DNA of 64,000 bases. It comes from JBDWFY01 sp039976075 (GTDB taxonomy: Bacteria > Pseudomonadota > Alphaproteobacteria > Rhizobiales > Stappiaceae). A program made the translations under genes and the position numbers. The stretch spans positions 62,001-126,000 of the forward strand of contig JBDWFY010000022.1 of assembly GCA_039976075.1 (NCBI GenBank), written 5' to 3'. Below are positions 61,478 through 64,000 of this stretch, in pieces. The notes under the pieces were generated by a model. It saw only the letters and a program-made list of their open reading frames with translations. It made no database searches and had not been told where the DNA came from. How positions within the stretch are numbered: the stretch's first letter is position 1; each line of letters opens with the position of its first letter.

Positions 61478-62242
61478 TTACGCCCTGACGATAGACACAC
61501 CGCCATCTGACAGGAACGCTTGACCTGTTGTGAAGCTGGAAGCATCGGAAGCGAGGAACAGGGCGCTTTTTGCGATTTCCTTCGGCGTTGCAATACGCTT
61601 CAGGCCATGAAGATTTTCCACATACTCGATCGCCTCTGGCGTGTCGGCAAAAATCTGGGCCATATCCGTATCAGTTCCGCCAGGAAGGAGCGCATTGACG
61701 CGAATGCCCTTGGCGCCGAATTCGGCCGCAAGGCATTGTGTCAGACCGATAAGTCCCGCCTTGCTGGCACCATAGGCGGCCATGCCAGGCATACCCAGCG
61801 AATAGCCGACAAAGGAACTGGTGAAGACCAGAGATCCGCCACCTGCCTCTAACATGGCTGGTAACTGATGCTTGGCGCAGAGAAAGGCTCCGGTAAGATT
61901 GGTATCGATTGTCTGTTGCCATCCGGTTAGACTGATCGCCTGCGCCTCTCCCAGTTCACCCAGCATGCCTGCGTTGTTAAACGCAATATCAAGCTTGCCA
62001 AATGATGCTTGTGCTATCTCAACAAGGTCACGAGCGAACGCTTCATCACCGACATCGCCTGCAAGTGCGAGGGCCTCTCCGCCGGAGTCCGTAATTTCCG
62101 ATACGAGCGTATCAAGTTCATGCTGACGGCGCGCACCGACCACGACCTGGGCACCCTCCGCGGCGAACAGTAGCGCTGCGGCACGACCGATTCCGCTACT
62201 TGCGCCAGTGACGATGGCCGTTTTTCCGTTGAGCTGGTTCAT
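61478..62242 (-). CDS. Short-chain dehydrogenase/reductase
   Basis: A 254-residue classical SDR close to glucose-1-dehydrogenase/FabG-like members. The cofactor motif is TAIVTGASSGIGRAAALLF (about 8-26), FNNAG at about 86-90, catalytic Ser in LVFTSSFVGYS (about 138-148) and AAYGASKAGLIGL (Tyr/Lys about 155-167). The C-terminus is SFTTGQAFLSDGGVSIVRA. ATG at 62242 has GAGGA five bases upstream; the ATG four codons earlier lacks one. It lies convergent to GFA and divergent from ada. Confidence 0.92.
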   Translation of the reverse strand: MNQLNGKTAIVTGASSGIGRAAALLFAAEGAQVVVGARRQHELDTLVSEITDSGGEALALAGDVGDEAFARDLVEIAQASFGKLDIAFNNAGMLGELGEAQAISLTGWQQTIDTNLTGAFLCAKHQLPAMLEAGGGSLVFTSSFVGYSLGMPGMAAYGASKAGLIGLTQCLAAEFGAKGIRVNALLPGGTDTDMAQIFADTPEAIEYVENLHGLKRIATPKEIAKSALFLASDASSFTTGQAFLSDGGVSIVRA

Positions 62243-62369
62243 GTTGTTCCTCATTGATTATCAGAGTGGAGGCTCACCATTTCCGAAAGACCCGGTCACC
62301 GGCTATCCGTTTCTTGTCATTGAAGTTTTTGGATCCGAGAGCAAACGGATAGTCGGAATGATGTGATGA

Positions 62370-62382
62370 AATTTGATAGCAA
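62370..62382 (+). promoter_or_regulatory. Candidate Ada box upstream of ada
   Basis: AAT, six bases (TTGATA), then GCAA. This is the A-box/B-box pattern recognised by methylated Ada in Escherichia coli, located 128 bases before the predicted ada start. The motif is short and could occur by chance. Confidence 0.4.
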
Positions 62383-62509
62383 GACCCGGAGTGCAAGGCC
62401 GCTTTGCGATCGATACTGTGCAGGACAGGATCAATCGACGTTCATGCCGAACGTGTTGATCGACCAACATTACCGAAGCAGTGATATACTGCTGATTAGG
62501 AGAGTTGAG

Positions 62510-63586
62510 ATGACCATGATGATGGATGATCAAAACCGGTCCGGACTCGAAAATCCGGATTTCTGGAATGCTATTGAGCAGCGTGATGCCACTTTTGATG
62601 GGCGGTTCGTTTACGGCGTTCGCACAACCGGTATTTACTGTCGTCCCTCCTGTCCCTCCAAGGCAGCCAAACGGATAAACGTCTCCTTCCACCAGACTCC
62701 GGTATCTGCCGAGGCGGCCGGTTTTCGGCCCTGTAAACGCTGCAAGCCCCACGAACAGAGTCAGGCAGAACGTCGGCTGTCTCTGATCGCGAAAGCCTGT
62801 CAGATGATTGAGGAAGCGGAGGAAACACCCAGCCTCGACCAGTTGGCTTCAGCAATTGGCATGAGCCGGTTTCATTTTCATCGCATCTTCAAGCAGGTCA
62901 CCGGCGTTACCCCGAAGGCTTATGCTGCGGCATGTCGCGCCGGGCGGGTTCGCGGCGCTCTGGCGCGCGGAGAGGCGGTTACCGGTGCAATTTATGAGGC
63001 GGGTTACAATGCCAGCAGCCGCTTTTATGAAGAGTCGATGGATCGGCTCGGTATGAAGCCAAGCCAGTTTCGCGATGGCGGACGGGACGTCGAAATCAGA
63101 TTTGCGGTTGGCGAGTGTTCTCTTGGATCCATTCTTGTTGCTGCGACAGATAAGGGTGTTTGCGCCATTGATCTGGGTGATGATCCTCGGGTGCTTGTTC
63201 GCGCGTTGGAAGACAGGTTTCCCAAGGCGGCACTTGTCGGTGGAGACGGGGAATTTGAACAATTGGTCGCCACTGTCGTGGGCTATGTGCAGACCCCTAA
63301 AGGGAAACTTGAATTGCCCCTGGATGTTCAAGGCACCGCGTTTCAGCAACGTGTGTGGGAGGCGTTGCGACAAATCCCGGCCGGCACCACGGCAAGCTAC
63401 GCCGATATCGCGAACGTTATCGGTCAGCCCAAAGCCGTGCGTGCGGTTGCGCGAGCCTGTGCCAGCAACAAGATCGCCATAGCGATACCCTGCCATCGCG
63501 TGATCCGTTCCGACGGCAATCTGTCCGGCTATCGGTGGGGAGTCGAACGTAAGCAGGCACTGATTGACCGGGAAGTGACGGCCTGA
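62510..63586 (+). CDS. ada: Ada: bifunctional DNA methylation-damage regulator and methyltransferase
   Basis: A 358-residue protein with all Ada parts. The N-terminal zinc domain has Cys44, Cys48, Cys75 and Cys78; Cys44 in GIYCRPSCPSKAAKRIN accepts methyl from phosphotriesters and switches on transcription. An AraC-type helix-turn-helix region (about 88-185) contains FHRIFKQVTGVTPKAY. The O6-methylguanine methyltransferase domain (about 195-355) has the acceptor Cys328 in IPCHRVIRSDG. It repairs alkylated DNA and activates its own gene. The ATG at 62510 is preceded by GGAG; upstream ATGs in frame lack ribosome sites. Confidence 0.95.
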   Translation: MTMMMDDQNRSGLENPDFWNAIEQRDATFDGRFVYGVRTTGIYCRPSCPSKAAKRINVSFHQTPVSAEAAGFRPCKRCKPHEQSQAERRLSLIAKACQMIEEAEETPSLDQLASAIGMSRFHFHRIFKQVTGVTPKAYAAACRAGRVRGALARGEAVTGAIYEAGYNASSRFYEESMDRLGMKPSQFRDGGRDVEIRFAVGECSLGSILVAATDKGVCAIDLGDDPRVLVRALEDRFPKAALVGGDGEFEQLVATVVGYVQTPKGKLELPLDVQGTAFQQRVWEALRQIPAGTTASYADIANVIGQPKAVRAVARACASNKIAIAIPCHRVIRSDGNLSGYRWGVERKQALIDREVTA

Positions 63587-63589
63587 GCT

Positions 63590-63678
63590 GGAAATGCTCC
63601 AAGTCTTTGTTTTATCGCGTACCCTTATCGAAAAGGTGTTTCAACCTTTCCGGGGTACGCTGTAGCGCATTTTCTCTA
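63590..63678 (-). repeat. Dispersed palindromic repeat, copy C (inverted)
   Basis: Lies between the convergent ada and CoxG-like genes. Read on the minus strand it matches copy A in about 85% of positions over about 78 bp by eye: CTACAGCGTA, then GAAA and GTTGAAACAC, a CGATAAGG segment, AAAACAAAG and CTTGGAGCATTT. The outer stem is perfect: GCGTACCC (63617-63624) with GGGTACGC (63653-63660). The inner stem GAAAGG/CCTTTTC surrounds TTGAAACA. Confidence 0.75.
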
Positions 63679-64000
63679 GCGGAAAAACAGATATGCCAGG
63701 ATCACGACTGCCACCAATCCAACTCCGTAAAGCAGGAGATTTTTCTGATTGGGTTGCGATTGTTCGGTCGGCGTTGAAGAACGGACAGCGGCAGGGGTGT
63801 CGGCTTCTGAAGGTTGCACTGATGCAGCTTGTTCAGCATTGTCCTCCTGCTCGACGGCTTCAGCGAATTTCTTAAAAAATTCTGCGGAAAGTTTTTTGGC
63901 AGTGCTGTCGATCAGGCGCGAACCCAATTGTGCCAGTTTGCCGCCGATATCGGCTTTCACAGCATAGTTCAGTGACGTTGCACCATTTTCCTCGACGAGA
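63676..64000 (-). CDS. C-terminal part of CoxG-like (SRPBCC) protein, partial
   Basis: The gene runs off the right edge; about 107 codons are visible. The open frame continues upstream of the in-frame GTG at 63960 (L-V-E-E-N-G-A-T-S-L-N-Y-A then VKADIGGKLAQLGSRLID), so that GTG is internal. The segment DIGGKLAQLGSRLIDSTAKK is the typical end of CoxG/carbon-monoxide-dehydrogenase subunit G proteins. It is followed by a Pro/Ser-rich linker and a C-terminal membrane helix (NLLLYGVGLVAVVILAYLFF). CoxG-type proteins with such an anchor recruit the dehydrogenase to the membrane or act in molybdenum-enzyme maturation. Its own operon lies outside the window. Confidence 0.8.
   Translation of the reverse strand, partial: LVEENGATSLNYAVKADIGGKLAQLGSRLIDSTAKKLSAEFFKKFAEAVEQEDNAEQAASVQPSEADTPAAVRSSTPTEQSQPNQKNLLLYGVGLVAVVILAYLFFR

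Noticed and set aside
1..64000. CRISPR arrays, insertion sequences or prophage genes
   Set aside because: No regularly spaced direct repeats, transposase, integrase or phage structural genes were seen on either strand.

Overview
The window reads as chromosomal DNA of an alphaproteobacterium of the order Hyphomicrobiales (Rhizobiales), probably a marine or saline-habitat member. The evidence is a CpdR cell-cycle regulator, a suhB/mmgR-type small RNA, a ROSE-like RNA thermometer ahead of a small heat-shock gene, a HisN-type histidinol phosphatase, a rhizobial DUF459 protein and many housekeeping genes of rhizobial type. No transposase, integrase, CRISPR array or phage gene was seen.

Layout. 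1-552: end of an SPFH protein and its NfeD partner. 591-3427: a PomA/PomB-like ion-channel pair and arabinose-5-phosphate isomerase. 3725-7966: an outer-membrane barrel protein, a lytic transglycosylase and an SGNH-fold protein that appears to have lost its catalytic residues. 8010-14769: a tightly overlapping seven-gene MoxR operon (DUF805, DUF4129, DUF4350, MoxR, DUF58, SpoIIM-like, RDD), followed upstream by a second DUF805 gene. 15770-21954: glutamate synthase gltD and gltB, with a 1.1 kb gene-free, partly very AT-rich region beside it. 23092-25834: a bufferin (copper-binding RiPP) operon made of DUF2282 precursor, MNIO/DUF692 enzyme, DUF2063 partner and DoxX. 25917-31706: hsp20 with its thermometer, a secreted basic protein, a lysophospholipase-like hydrolase, hisN, the suhB-type sRNA, N-formylglutamate amidohydrolase, cpdR and tRNA-Val. 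31740-39730: small-molecule metabolism (GNAT, threonate dehydrogenase-like, TIM-barrel isomerase, fucose mutarotase-like, phosphonoacetaldehyde hydrolase, SDR, MBL-fold) and a soluble chemoreceptor. 40447-46011: a four-gene cassette of unknown function built round an AAA+ ATPase. 46430-57984: a two-component system, then a gene set matching dissimilatory iodate reductase (two di-haem peroxidases, Rieske subunit IdrB, molybdopterin subunit IdrA), then a HEAT-repeat gene. 58011-64000: VOC protein, adenylate/guanylate cyclase, TfoX, GFA protein, SDR, Ada and the end of a CoxG-like gene.

The most important content is the iodate-reductase locus. Its four genes lie in the order P-P-B-A, preceded by a hybrid histidine kinase and an OmpR-family regulator and by a promoter region with repeated GTTACA boxes. 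Together this suggests a regulated respiratory or detoxification module. The bufferin operon and the AAA+ cassette are the next most interesting. A family of about 80-bp hairpin-forming repeats sits directly after three genes, with paired base changes in its stem. All functional statements are predictions from sequence reading without database searches.
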